Of a stretch of DNA of 34,663 bases, positions 15,822 to 23,967 are shown piece after piece (the first letter of the stretch is position 1; each line of letters starts with the position of its first letter). The stretch lies in the NCBI GenBank assembly GCA_036502005.1, contig DASXZH010000008.1, forward strand, positions 1 through 34,663. The letters run 5' to 3'. Made by a program: the position numbers and the translations under genes. Under the pieces are notes generated by a model that saw only the letters and a program-made list of their open reading frames with translations, ran no database searches and was not told the DNA's origin. Origin of the DNA: DASXZH01 sp036502005 (lineage in GTDB: Bacteria > Armatimonadota > Fimbriimonadia > Fimbriimonadales > Fimbriimonadaceae).

Positions 15822-18269
15822 ATGTTCGTTAATGTCTTCGCCGTTGCTCTCCTGCAAGGGCCGTCCATTCCGTCTCTCGTCGCCCAGATGACCCTCGCCG
15901 AGAAGGTTTCCCTTTGCCACGGTGGCACAGACTTCAGCACAAAGGCGATCCCACGTCTTGGCATCCCCGAATATCGATTTACAGATGGTCCCAACGGCGT
16001 AAGAGACCAGGAGCAAATTCCAACCACATATTTCCCGACCGGCATTTCTATGGCGGCAACCTGGGATCCCGAACTCATCAATCGAGTTGGCGTGGCCCTT
16101 GGCCAAGAGGTCAAAGGGATGGGAAAGAGCGTTCTTCTTGGCCCGGCCGTTAACATCGATCGAACCCCATTGGGCGGAAGAACTTTCGAATACGAAAGCG
16201 AAGACCCATGGCTGAACTCCCGCATTTGCGTGGATTACGTCAAGGGTGTGCAAAGCCAGGGCGTCCTAAGCTGCATCAAGCACTACGCAGTCAATAGTAT
16301 TGAAAAGGAACGGCTAACGGTCGATGCTCAAATCGATGAACGTACCTTACGTGAGATCTACCTTCCCGCCTTTGAGGCGGCCGTTAAGGAAGCCCATGTT
16401 GGCAGCGTGATGGCTGCTTACAACAAGGTGAACGGCCAATACTGCGCCGAGAACACCCACCTCATGAAGGACATATTGAAAGGAGAATGGGGATTTCAGG
16501 GCTTCGTGATGTCCGATTGGGGCGCGGTGCACAGCACGGTTCCAACAGCCCTAAACGGTTTGGACCTGGAAATGCCGGGCGGGCATGTGGACGACTATCT
16601 GGGCAGGCCGCTTCTCAATGCCGTTAACAAGGGTGAAGTACCCACCAGCCAGCTCGATGAGATGATCACGCGCATGCTCACGACGCTTAAAGGCACCGAG
16701 CAGCCCGATATTCACGGCGACCCTCACGTTAGCACCAAGGCACATCAGATGCTGGCAAGGGAAGTGGCAGAGAAGGCCATGGTCCTGCTGAAAAACAACA
16801 ACAGTCTTTTGCCCCTTGACGCGAAGAGCATCCACACACTGGCCGTGATCGGACCGAACGCGGACGTAAAGTTTGGCGCTGACGGCGGCAGCGGATCGGT
16901 TATTGCTCCTTACGAAATCACACCCCTTCAGGGATTGAAGAACTACCTTGGCTCCAGTGTGCAAATCCGTTACGCACCTGGCGCGGATCTGCAGGCCACT
17001 CCAGATCAGGTCGTCCCGCCCTCAGCTTTCCAAACTGCCGATGGCAAGCCCGGGCTCGACGCCGCTTACTATCCCAACGTCGATTTTAAGGGCGAGCCGA
17101 CTTTGAAGCGCGTGGATGCCAATGTCAACTTCGACTGGGACAAGGTATCGCCTGCGCAAGGCTTTCCACGCCAGTATTTCTCCACGAAATGGACAGGCTT
17201 CATAACTCCGCCCGAAACCGGAACCTACGATTTAAGCACGAAGAGCGACGATGGCTCGAGGGTCTATATCGACGGCAAAGTGGTCGTAGAAAACTGGGGC
17301 TATCACGGTTCGGTAAGCGCCAAGGGCTACATCAAACTGGAGAAGGGCCATCGTTATCCGGTTGAAATCGATTACATTCAAGGCACGGGTGGGGCCGAAG
17401 TCCTCTTCGCTTGGAAGAAGCTCCCCAGCGGCCGAAAGCCTTGGATCGATGAGGCGGTCCGGGTTGCCAAGAGCGCGGATAAGGCGATCGTCTTCGTAGG
17501 CGCCAACCACGATGAGGACACGGAAGGCTCCGATAAATCCAATCTCTCGATGCCTGATGATTCCGACGAGTTGGTATCGGAGGTCCTAAAAGTCCGTCCC
17601 GACGCCATAATCGTTTTGATCAACGGCACGCCGGTTGCGATGCCTTGGGTAGACCAAGCCCATGCGATCCTGGAAGCCTGGTACCCAGGAATGGAATGTG
17701 GCAACGCCATCGCCGACGTGCTTTTTGGCAAGGCAAATCCTAGCGGCAAATTGCCGGTTAGCTTCCCGAAACGGCTAGAAGATTCCCCCGCCCACGCCCT
17801 CGGCGATTACCCTCCAAAGGGCGGCGTGCTCAAATATGACGAAGGCGTTTTAGTGGGCTACCGCTGGTACGACGCCAAGAAGATCGAACCGCTCTTTCCG
17901 TTCGGGTTTGGACTCTCTTACACGACCTTTAAGATGTCTATCGCGCAAACGGTCGTTACCGGACCCGAGGTTGCCGTGACGGTGAATGTGGCGAACACGG
18001 GTCGTCGCGCCGGAGGGACCGTTGCCGAACTTTACGTGAGTGAACTGGGCCCTAAGGTAATGCGCCCTGAGAAAGAGTTAAAGGCATTTCAAAAAGTGTA
18101 TTTAGAGCCGGGTGAATCCAAAACTGTCATTTTGCATCTGAATAAGAGGTCGTTTTCCTACTACTCGGCGGATAGTCACGACTGGGTAACCGATGGCGGC
18201 GAATATGATCTTTTACTGGGCAGTTCTTCAAGAAATATTGAATCGAAGGCCTCCATTGAATTGAAATAA
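15822..18269 (+). CDS. GH3 beta-glucosidase with PA14 domain inserted in the C-terminal half
   Basis: An 815-residue glycoside hydrolase family 3 enzyme (retaining exo-beta-glucosidase or related activity). The N-terminal TIM barrel (about 15-295) has the substrate motif KHY (153-155) and the nucleophile D232 in VMSDWGAVHS. The alpha/beta sandwich domain is split by a PA14 domain (about 405-535, with YDLSTKSDDGSRVYIDGKVV). The acid/base candidate is E568 in HDEDTEGSDKSNL. A fibronectin-III-like domain closes the protein (GGTVAELYVSELGP to DYLLLGSSS-like end). A PA14 insertion is known in a subset of GH3 enzymes and shapes the active-site entrance. The N-terminus (MFVNVFAVALLQG) is a weak signal peptide at best, so location is uncertain. 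Confidence 0.94.
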   Translation: MFVNVFAVALLQGPSIPSLVAQMTLAEKVSLCHGGTDFSTKAIPRLGIPEYRFTDGPNGVRDQEQIPTTYFPTGISMAATWDPELINRVGVALGQEVKGMGKSVLLGPAVNIDRTPLGGRTFEYESEDPWLNSRICVDYVKGVQSQGVLSCIKHYAVNSIEKERLTVDAQIDERTLREIYLPAFEAAVKEAHVGSVMAAYNKVNGQYCAENTHLMKDILKGEWGFQGFVMSDWGAVHSTVPTALNGLDLEMPGGHVDDYLGRPLLNAVNKGEVPTSQLDEMITRMLTTLKGTEQPDIHGDPHVSTKAHQMLAREVAEKAMVLLKNNNSLLPLDAKSIHTLAVIGPNADVKFGADGGSGSVIAPYEITPLQGLKNYLGSSVQIRYAPGADLQATPDQVVPPSAFQTADGKPGLDAAYYPNVDFKGEPTLKRVDANVNFDWDKVSPAQGFPRQYFSTKWTGFITPPETGTYDLSTKSDDGSRVYIDGKVVVENWGYHGSVSAKGYIKLEKGHRYPVEIDYIQGTGGAEVLFAWKKLPSGRKPWIDEAVRVAKSADKAIVFVGANHDEDTEGSDKSNLSMPDDSDELVSEVLKVRPDAIIVLINGTPVAMPWVDQAHAILEAWYPGMECGNAIADVLFGKANPSGKLPVSFPKRLEDSPAHALGDYPPKGGVLKYDEGVLVGYRWYDAKKIEPLFPFGFGLSYTTFKMSIAQTVVTGPEVAVTVNVANTGRRAGGTVAELYVSELGPKVMRPEKELKAFQKVYLEPGESKTVILHLNKRSFSYYSADSHDWVTDGGEYDLLLGSSSRNIESKASIELK

Positions 18270-18324
18270 GCAAAAAAAACTCTTAATGCCCGTTTGATCT
18301 GCCGATTATCAAAGAGAGGCAATC

Positions 18325-18780
18325 ATGATCGGCATAATTATTTATCTGCTTTCCACGTTCGCAGTGGCGCTCTTTCTGACGTTCTGTTACGTGATGATGC
18401 GCCCGGTGAACTCACGCGACGAGCTTAAATCGTGGCGAGTGCTTATCGTGCTCTACATCGTTTCGCTCGCCGGCCCCTACGCTTATGCCGAGGTCATGAC
18501 CAAGCTCGTCGGCGGGACCATGGCTAGCGCAGTTAACTCCGCTGTAGACGACTCCGCAGTCGGCGGCGACCTCAAGTATTACAAAGTGATTTCCTACAAC
18601 GGCAAGTCGGCTCGCGTTATTGCCGTCAGCCATGGAAAAGCCGATTGGGGCGGAACGGATAACCCAATCGTAGCCATAACCCTCGATAAGGACGGAACCA
18701 ACTGGAAGGTCGAGTCCTACAGAATCGTGAGCTCGTGGCACTTCGGCGAGGACGGTTTTACGTTCCCGCCGTTCTTCTAA
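18325..18780 (+). CDS. Small membrane protein of unknown function
   Basis: A 151-residue protein with two transmembrane helices (IIIYLLSTFAVALFLTFCYVMM and VLIVLYIVSLAGPYAYA) and a C-terminal beta-rich domain outside or inside the membrane (KYYKVISYNGKSARVIAVSHG, IVAITLDKDGTNWKVESYRIVSS). No family is recognised. AGAGG at 18315-18319 is a good ribosome site, 5 bases before ATG. The stop codon overlaps that of mntR on the other strand by three bases. Confidence 0.75.
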   Translation: MIGIIIYLLSTFAVALFLTFCYVMMRPVNSRDELKSWRVLIVLYIVSLAGPYAYAEVMTKLVGGTMASAVNSAVDDSAVGGDLKYYKVISYNGKSARVIAVSHGKADWGGTDNPIVAITLDKDGTNWKVESYRIVSSWHFGEDGFTFPPFF

Positions 18781-19184
18781 CCCAGGTATTTGCGAATCGC
18801 AGCAAGCGTTTCTTCGCTTACGTGGTGTTCCATACCCTCGGCATCGCTTTCGGCAATTTCCTCGGGCACGCCAATTCGTTGGAGAAGAGCCAAAATCAAC
18901 CTGTGCCTCTCACGCGAGCTCTCGGCCAGGGCTTTCCCCTTTTCCGTTAAGAAAACGCTCCGGTAGGGCTTTGCCGTAACGTAGCCGTCCCTTTGCAGGC
19001 GTTGCAGCGTTTTTGAAACGGTTACGTGGCTAACGGCTAGGACGCGGCAGATATCCGCCCCGCGGGCTTCGCCCTGAGTTTGGTGCAGTTCATCGATCAG
19101 CTCGACGTAATCGGCGGCCGTTTCGATGGCGTGGTCTTGCCTTGTCTGGGTGAAACGATGCGGAGGCTGAGCTGGAGTTTTCAC
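18777..19184 (-). CDS. mntR: Manganese-responsive transcriptional regulator MntR
   Basis: A 135-residue DtxR/MntR-family repressor that binds Mn(II) and shuts off manganese uptake. The winged helix is at about residues 20-85 (DICRVLAVSHVTVSKTLQRLQRDGYV) and the dimerisation/metal part follows. All six ligands known from Bacillus MntR are present with a constant offset of 17: D25, E28 (DYVE), H94 (RERH), E116, E119 and H120 (DAEGMEHH). The aspartate at position 25 favours Mn over Fe. It lacks the SH3-like domain of DtxR. No transporter gene lies nearby, so its targets are elsewhere. Confidence 0.92.
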   Translation of the reverse strand: MKTPAQPPHRFTQTRQDHAIETAADYVELIDELHQTQGEARGADICRVLAVSHVTVSKTLQRLQRDGYVTAKPYRSVFLTEKGKALAESSRERHRLILALLQRIGVPEEIAESDAEGMEHHVSEETLAAIRKYLG

Positions 19185-19232
19185 GGTTTCTTAAAGAGTG
19201 TAGCATCTCTATAGGAATGTTTCCAAAGGTTT

Positions 19233-19357
19233 AAGTTAGAACTTAGAACTGAGAATGTAGAACGGAGAACGGGGAACGGAGGACGGAGTAAACAGTAAAC
19301 GGTAAACGGTAAACGGTAAACGGTAAACGGTAAGCGGTAAACAGTAAACGGTAGAAG
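19233..19357. repeat. Phase-locked heptamer array changing from GAACNNA to GTAAACG units
   Basis: A conserved G occurs at 19239 and every 7 bases to at least 19351, about 17 units without a phase break. The unit changes along the array: TTAGAAC-like, then GAACGGA, then GTAAACG, with GTAAACA and GTAAGCG variants. The sequence of the unit drifts while the 7-bp period stays fixed. Open frames across it are repeat artefacts. Confidence 0.92.
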
Positions 19358-19376
19358 AAACCCGCGCCCGCTCACG

Positions 19377-19470
19377 ATCCGCTATCCGGCTAACCGCTAT
19401 CCGCTAACCGCCCTCCCTATCACCTATCACCTATCACCTATCACCTATCACCTATCACCTATCACCTTTC
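19377..19470. repeat. Heptamer array, CTATCCG units then CACCTAT units
   Basis: ATCC or AACC cores occur at 19377, 19384, 19392, 19399 and 19406, then seven or more perfect CACCTAT units run through about 19415-19468. Slips of one base occur at two places. It starts 20 bp after the previous array and ends just before the -35 box of the DinB-like gene. Confidence 0.9.
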
Positions 19471-19476
19471 ACATAC

Positions 19477-19507
19477 TTGACTTTACTCACCGCTTGTCTA
19501 CTATAAT
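19477..19507 (+). promoter_or_regulatory. Promoter of the DinB-like gene, near-leaderless
   Basis: TTGACT (19477-19482) and TATAAT (19502-19507) have a 19-bp spacer. TATAAT ends 9 bp before the ATG at 19517, so the 5' leader is only 0-4 nt. The heptamer array abuts the -35 box. Confidence 0.7.
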
Positions 19508-19516
19508 CGATTCATT

Positions 19517-19987
19517 ATGCGAGTACAAGATTTCATAGCAGAATCGACGAACCAAGCCATGGAGGGATTCATCAGGCAGATCCAGGCGCTCCCCGCCGAC
19601 AAAGTGGACTGGAAACCGATGGATGAGGGACGAAGCGCACTTAGTCAAGCTCAGGAACTGGCAGTTATTGGGGCGTATTATCCAACTCTTTTGACCGAGT
19701 TCAAGCCTCCCGTCTTTGATCAGGCATTGATGGATTCATATAAGAAGCAATGCGATGCGCTAGACACGCTCGACAAAGCAGTGGGTGCTTTGAAAAATGC
19801 GACGGCGGCTGCTTGCGAGACGATCAAGGCGGTTCCGGACGAGAAGTTGGAACAGGAAATGCAGTTTTTTGGCCCCACTCCGTGGAAGATCCATCAGGTG
19901 ATGAACGCCCACCTTTGGAACTTGCACTATCACACCGGCCAGGTTTGCTACATCCAGACGTTGGCAGGCGACAAAGAAATGCACTAG
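19517..19987 (+). CDS. DinB-superfamily four-helix protein (first of two)
   Basis: A 156-residue DinB/YfiT-like protein: a four-helix bundle that usually holds one metal through histidines. The segment HLWNLHYHTGQVCYIQTLAG near the C-terminus supplies the typical HxxxH-type ligands, and the opening helix (RVQDFIAESTNQAMEGFIRQIQALP) is characteristic. Family roles include thiol transfer and damage-inducible functions, but specific activity cannot be read here. Transcription starts practically at the ATG. A distant relative is at 34017. Confidence 0.85.
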   Translation: MRVQDFIAESTNQAMEGFIRQIQALPADKVDWKPMDEGRSALSQAQELAVIGAYYPTLLTEFKPPVFDQALMDSYKKQCDALDTLDKAVGALKNATAAACETIKAVPDEKLEQEMQFFGPTPWKIHQVMNAHLWNLHYHTGQVCYIQTLAGDKEMH

Positions 19988-20021
19988 AAAGAGTGTTGGG
20001 ATAGGGGAATATCCTTACGCA

Positions 20022-20068
20022 ATCGACTATCAAACTACCCATCCACCATCCGCTATCCCCTATCTGCC
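20022..20068. repeat. Degenerate 7-bp-period repeat (CTATCCC type)
   Basis: ATC cores at 20022 and 20029, a degenerate copy (CTACC) near 20036, then 20041, 20048, 20055 and 20062. All steps are 7 except one slip. Confidence 0.7.
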
Positions 20069-20116
20069 AACTTGTTCGCCTATCAACTCTCCGAATACTC
20101 CCATCCGTGTCCCTCC

Positions 20117-20147
20117 ATATCACATATCACTTTTCACTTATCACTCC
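20117..20147. repeat. 7-bp-period repeat (TATCACN)
   Basis: TATCAC at 20118, 20125 and 20139 and TTTCAC at 20132, each 7 bp apart. The array includes the presumed -35 region of the promoter for the small gene at 20169. Confidence 0.8.
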
Positions 20148-20161
20148 GAAAAACGTATACT
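20133..20161 (+). promoter_or_regulatory. Promoter of the 49-residue gene and sugar permeases, leaderless
   Basis: TATACT at 20156-20161 ends 7 bp before the ATG at 20169. TTCACT at 20133-20138 is a weak -35 with a 17-bp spacer and lies inside the heptamer repeat. Confidence 0.5.
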
Positions 20162-20168
20162 GCACCTT

Positions 20169-20318
20169 ATGGAACGCAAGTCAAAAAAAGACATCAAGGC
20201 AGCGTTGGACAAGTTGCGCTCAGACAACGCTGCACAGCAGCCAACTGATTCGCAGTATGTGCAAAAGCCCCTAGAATCAAAAAAGTCCAACAAACGCATT
20301 AGAAAGCAAGGCATTTAG
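20169..20318 (+). CDS. Small basic protein (49 residues) ahead of sugar permease genes
   Basis: The reading frame ATG 20169 to TAG 20318 encodes MERKSKKDIKAALDKLRSDN, followed by a Gln/Ser-rich middle and a basic tail (SKKSNKRIRKQGI). It is strongly positive and probably disordered after the first helix. Support comes from a TATACT box 7 bp before the ATG and from the position 5 bp before the first permease gene, which would otherwise lack a nearby promoter. Function is unknown. It could be a leader peptide for the permease operon or a small nucleic-acid-binding protein. Confidence 0.55.
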   Translation: MERKSKKDIKAALDKLRSDNAAQQPTDSQYVQKPLESKKSNKRIRKQGI

Positions 20319-20323
20319 ACCGA

Positions 20324-21265
20324 ATGCAGCGCGCGCACACTTCCAGATCAAGGCGCGCGTCACGCAATCTCTTCATCCTGTCTTTCATAAGCCCGGCCAT
20401 TCTGCTTTATGCGGTTTTCGTCGTTTGGCCGCTGTTGCAGTCATTCCAAATCTCCCTCTACCGTTGGCACGGCCTCTCAAAATACAAGCAGTTCGTCGGC
20501 GTGCAGAACTACAAAAAGCTCGCCCAGGACGATGCCTTTAAGCGGTCTTTAGAGCACAACCTCGCTCTCCTGCTTATCATCCTTGTTGGTGCCCTTGTAA
20601 TCGGCGTACTTCTCGCCCATGCCATGCAGGGAACCGGAAAGATGGCGAAGCTGCTACGCAGCATTTATCTTTTTCCTCAGGTGATGTCTCTCGTCGTCGT
20701 CGCCATCCTCTGGCAGTTTATTTTCGATCCCAATTGGGGCCTGGTGACCTCTGGCTTAAAGGCAGTCGGTCTGAGCAAACTCCCAGCATGGTTACATAGT
20801 CCGAGAAATGAAATCCCAGCCTGGCTTGGTGATCCGCACACCGCTTTCGGCTGCGTTGCCATCGCTTTCCTCTGGTATGTTGCTGGCTTCTATATCATGC
20901 TTTTTTCAGCCGGGCTTCGTGGAATATCCGCCGAAGTTCAAGAAGCGGCCGAACTCGATGGCGCCCTCGGCTGGCGGCGATTCTGGAAAGTGACTTGGCC
21001 CATGCTATGGTCGATCAAGCGCGTCGCCGTGGTTTATGTGGTCATCAACGTGATGAACGCGTTTGCGCTCATCAAAATCATGACTGACGGCGGGCCCGAC
21101 CGAAGCACGGAGGTGATGCTCACCTACCTCTACGAACAGGCATTTAAAAATAGCCAATATGGCTATGCAACCGCGTTGGCGTTGGTCAACTTTGTCGTTG
21201 CCATGCTTCTGAGCGTCATCATCCTGTTTATCTACCGAAAGAGTCCGGAGGCGGCCAGAGCATGA
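20324..21265 (+). CDS. Sugar ABC transporter permease, MalF/UgpA type
   Basis: A 313-residue inner-membrane permease of the carbohydrate CUT1 group. The first transmembrane helix (FILSFISPAILLYAVFVVWPLL) is followed by the usual SLYRW segment and about five more helices. The EAA loop that contacts the ATPase is VQEAAELDGALGWRRFWKVTWP. It pairs with the next gene, whose ATG overlaps its stop (ATGA). Together with the binding protein at 8575-9963 they could form an importer. The ATPase is missing from the window and is probably a shared MsiK/MalK-type protein. Exact sugar cannot be stated; resemblance to NgcF is weak support for GlcNAc or chitobiose. Confidence 0.9.
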   Translation: MQRAHTSRSRRASRNLFILSFISPAILLYAVFVVWPLLQSFQISLYRWHGLSKYKQFVGVQNYKKLAQDDAFKRSLEHNLALLLIILVGALVIGVLLAHAMQGTGKMAKLLRSIYLFPQVMSLVVVAILWQFIFDPNWGLVTSGLKAVGLSKLPAWLHSPRNEIPAWLGDPHTAFGCVAIAFLWYVAGFYIMLFSAGLRGISAEVQEAAELDGALGWRRFWKVTWPMLWSIKRVAVVYVVINVMNAFALIKIMTDGGPDRSTEVMLTYLYEQAFKNSQYGYATALALVNFVVAMLLSVIILFIYRKSPEAARA

Positions 21266-22080
21266 AAAAGGCCCTTGCCATTCTAGGCGTCGTCATCTTC
21301 GCGATAACGATTCTGCTTCCCATCGGCTGGGTGATTTTGAGTTCGTTTAAGTCAGGCAACCAGATCCTCAGTTCACCGTGGTCGCTTCCGACCCAACTTC
21401 ACACGGAAAACTACTCTCATGCCTGGAACGAGGCCGGCCTCGCCCATTATTTCCTAAACAGCTTCATTGTCACCGTTGTAAGCATCGCCATTCTTCTCCC
21501 AGTCGGGGCAATGGCGGCTTATATCTTTGCTCGCTATCCGTTTTGGGGGTCAAAGTTCTTTTTCGGGGCATTTCTGGGTGGCATGATGTTTCCCAACTTC
21601 TTGGTGATCGTGCCGCTGTTCATGCTTCTAAGCAGCGTGCACCTGTACGATACAAAAACCGGGCTAATCCTGGTTTATATCGCCTACTCCCTTTCATTTA
21701 CGATTTTTGTGCTTACAGGCTTTTTCCAAACCCTCCCGAACGAGCTTGCGGAAGCCTCGATGATTGACGGATGCAGCGATGCCCGCACGTTCTGGCAGAT
21801 CATGCTTCCGCTCGCCAAACCCGGTTTGGTAGTAGTGGGCATTTTCAACGCGATCGGGCTTTGGAATGAATATGGTCTGGCGCTGGTGCTTGTGAACAGC
21901 GAAGCCAACAAGACTTTGCCGCTGGGCCTCGCAAATCTAGTAATGACCGAGCACTATCAAAGCGATTGGGGCGCGCTATTTGCCGCGCTCGTCATCGTGA
22001 TGTTGCCCGTGATGATCGTTTATTGGATCTTCCGGGATCGGATTTACGACACCATGCTGGCCGGCGCAATCAAGGGTTAG
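21262..22080 (+). CDS. Sugar ABC transporter permease, MalG/UgpE type
   Basis: A 272-residue permease, partner of the preceding gene. It has six predicted transmembrane helices beginning with ALAILGVVIFAITILLPIGWVIL. The EAA loop is ELAEASMIDGCSDARTFWQIMLPLAKP. The C-terminus (YDTMLAGAIKG) is typical for the MalG group and lies near the ATPase. Start overlaps the upstream stop by 4 nt. The stop overlaps that of the convergent GYF-domain gene by three bases, so there is no room for a terminator. Confidence 0.9.
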   Translation: MKKALAILGVVIFAITILLPIGWVILSSFKSGNQILSSPWSLPTQLHTENYSHAWNEAGLAHYFLNSFIVTVVSIAILLPVGAMAAYIFARYPFWGSKFFFGAFLGGMMFPNFLVIVPLFMLLSSVHLYDTKTGLILVYIAYSLSFTIFVLTGFFQTLPNELAEASMIDGCSDARTFWQIMLPLAKPGLVVVGIFNAIGLWNEYGLALVLVNSEANKTLPLGLANLVMTEHYQSDWGALFAALVIVMLPVMIVYWIFRDRIYDTMLAGAIKG

Positions 22081-23081
22081 TAGGTTCTGTAGTGGACGCC
22101 CCCAGAGGACGCCCCTATGACGAACATGACAGCGTAGAAAATGCCGATGCAAATTCCTATGCCAATCGAAATGTTTCCCAAAATGTGGGCCGTTTTTATT
22201 TGCGATTCACCATCTGGCAACCCCTGATCGGCCTTGCTCTTACCCATTATCGCGAATATAAGCGCTACGATTCCCAAAGGCATACAACCACAACAGATCG
22301 TGCCAACGACTGCCTTGATAATCGCGTTCGTTCCAGATTTTTGCAGTTGCGGATTAATCGCGCTGTAGCCCGCTTGCCGATAATATTGGCCTTGGCCGGG
22401 AGGCTGTTGGTAGGGATTGCCCTGCTGCTGATAAGGCTGCTCCGGCCGAAGGCCAGGACCAGGCTGCCCAACCTGACCTTGAGGGGCGCCGGTGAGAAAG
22501 AGTCCTGGCACGTCTCGGGCTAAGAGCACTTTTCCTGTGCCCTGTTCCTCGAACCGCATATTGTCGTGCAACCGACCCTCGGCCGACCATTGGGTTAAGG
22601 TGGCCGCGTCGGCGGGTCCAAACCGGTTGGTTCCGTCAAGAATGAAATACATTGCGGGACCAGCGGACGCTCCTGTGGCCGCGGCTGCAGTCGGTGTGCC
22701 GGCTGCTGGATTTGCAGGGGCGGCTTGAGGCCCAGGCGCTGCAGTCGGGGCCGCCGCGCTAGCGGTAGGGGTGGGAATAGTGACGCCCAAGACGTCGCCC
22801 CAAGTTTGCAGGATCCAGCGCGCAGCATCGGCGGACATCGGTCCACCTTTTTCAAGCGTATCCACGAGCCTGTTAAAGAACGACTCATCCGTCCTTGGCC
22901 CTGCATTGAGAAGCTCCCAAGGAATGGACAATCTTTGTGCGGTTACCAGAGCTTGTACTTCGGAAGTATTGTTCGGGCAGGCTTCGCTAAGAAGCTGCTG
23001 AGTCTTGTCGGCATCGTAAACAAGCGATTGGCCGTGCTGAGCGACTAATTCCTTAAGTTTCGCGCCGGGAGTATTGTCCAT
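22077..23081 (-). CDS. GYF-like domain protein with DUF4190-type membrane tail
   Basis: A 334-residue protein in four parts. Residues 6-90 form a helical domain (LKELVAQHGQSLVYDADKTQ), a type found in several bacterial multidomain proteins. An Ala/Pro linker follows (about 104-140). A GYF_2/DUF4339-like domain is next (MYFILDGTNRFGPADAATLTQWSAEGRL). A Gln/Pro/Gly-rich linker leads to two membrane helices (IKAVVGTICCGCMPLGIVALIFAI and ISIGIGICIGIFYAVMFVIG). GYF-like domains bind proline-rich peptides, so it may anchor a partner at the membrane; this is inference. I chose ATG 23081; a GTG two codons earlier is also possible, with GGGTGA as ribosome site. Confidence 0.75.
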   Translation of the reverse strand: MDNTPGAKLKELVAQHGQSLVYDADKTQQLLSEACPNNTSEVQALVTAQRLSIPWELLNAGPRTDESFFNRLVDTLEKGGPMSADAARWILQTWGDVLGVTIPTPTASAAAPTAAPGPQAAPANPAAGTPTAAAATGASAGPAMYFILDGTNRFGPADAATLTQWSAEGRLHDNMRFEEQGTGKVLLARDVPGLFLTGAPQGQVGQPGPGLRPEQPYQQQGNPYQQPPGQGQYYRQAGYSAINPQLQKSGTNAIIKAVVGTICCGCMPLGIVALIFAIMGKSKADQGLPDGESQIKTAHILGNISIGIGICIGIFYAVMFVIGASSGGVHYRTY

Positions 23082-23140
23082 GTTCACCCACTCACTTTAA
23101 CAGAAGCGGCGAAGCATGTGCAAGTGGCTCGGCACGATTA

Positions 23141-23452
23141 CTAGTGATGGTGTTGGATTCGGTTCTGGCTCTTGCGATCATGTTCGTATCGCAACGCACT
23201 GTAACCGGCTCCGGCCAGACCAAGAGTTGCAAGGGTGCCGTTGTGGCTAATCAGCCCTAACACGCCTAAAACGCCCGCGCCGTATGCGGCGTTTCTCCAA
23301 GTGTTTTTCGTGTGCTGCCTGTGCGTTGTCGCATGATGCCTGGAGTAGGTGTGGTGCGGATATGTGCCTGCGAAACTCCTAACAGGCGCGAAGCTAAGAG
23401 ATCCCAGAGCTACGAGCGCGACCATCTTGGCTGTAAAATCTTGTGTTTTCAT
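23141..23452 (-). CDS. Small His-rich secreted protein
   Basis: A 103-residue protein with a signal peptide (MKTQDFTAKMVALVALGSLS, cut probably after SFA), a His/Tyr-rich stretch (TYPHHTYSRHHATTHRQH), a Gly/Ala-rich hydrophobic region (AAYGAGVLGVLGLISHNGTLATLGLAGAGY) and a His-tailed end (QNRIQHHH). The start at 23452 is chosen because AAGGAA lies just upstream and it begins a signal peptide, whereas the frame upstream is not protein-like. Histidines could bind metal, which is speculation. Confidence 0.65.
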   Translation of the reverse strand: MKTQDFTAKMVALVALGSLSFAPVRSFAGTYPHHTYSRHHATTHRQHTKNTWRNAAYGAGVLGVLGLISHNGTLATLGLAGAGYSALRYEHDRKSQNRIQHHH

Positions 23453-23563
23453 AGGTTCCTTCTTTGGGGCCCATTTCCTTATGAGCCTAACTGTTTGAAG
23501 AAATCCGAAGGCATCAGGACTGTACGGGTTTTCCGCTACAGAACTTAGAATGCGCACGCCAAG

Positions 23564-23827
23564 CTAAAGAATGCTAAATCTCCTAAAGAAGTCTGCAAAG
23601 ACTAAGAACACTGCGAGACTGGTGCCCGCAAAAGCCATTATCACGACGAACCACTTGTCCTCGGCTTTGAATTCGAAGATGCCGTAATACAGAAGGTAAG
23701 GGCCGAACCATAGGCCAGCAGCACCCTTCCAGATTTGATTTTGAAACGCATCAATTAGAAGGAGGAACCAGCAGACAACTCCGGGAACACCCACTGCTCC
23801 CGCAATCGTTAGCAAAATGAGGTGCAT
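23564..23827 (-). CDS. Small integral membrane protein
   Basis: An 87-residue protein with three likely membrane helices (LILLTIAGAVGVPGVVCWFLLLI, AGLWFGPYLLYYGIF, FVVIMAFAGTSLAVFLVFA) and a short basic tail. No family is recognised. It lies 111 bp upstream of the His-rich gene on the same strand. Confidence 0.6.
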   Translation of the reverse strand: MHLILLTIAGAVGVPGVVCWFLLLIDAFQNQIWKGAAGLWFGPYLLYYGIFEFKAEDKWFVVIMAFAGTSLAVFLVFADFFRRFSIL

Positions 23828-23967
23828 GCTCTAGTAACGAATACCCTTGCTCTTCGTGCCGTGGGATTTTATAAAGAGGCAGAGATGGATTCAAAGAATG
23901 CGGTCGCAAATAATGACATGGAACGCCAACAACAATGCCGTCAAAGAAAATAGCAAGGCATTGATTC

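Noticed and set aside
19233..19470. CRISPR array
   Set aside because: The units are 7 bp, contiguous and without spacers, and no cas genes are present.
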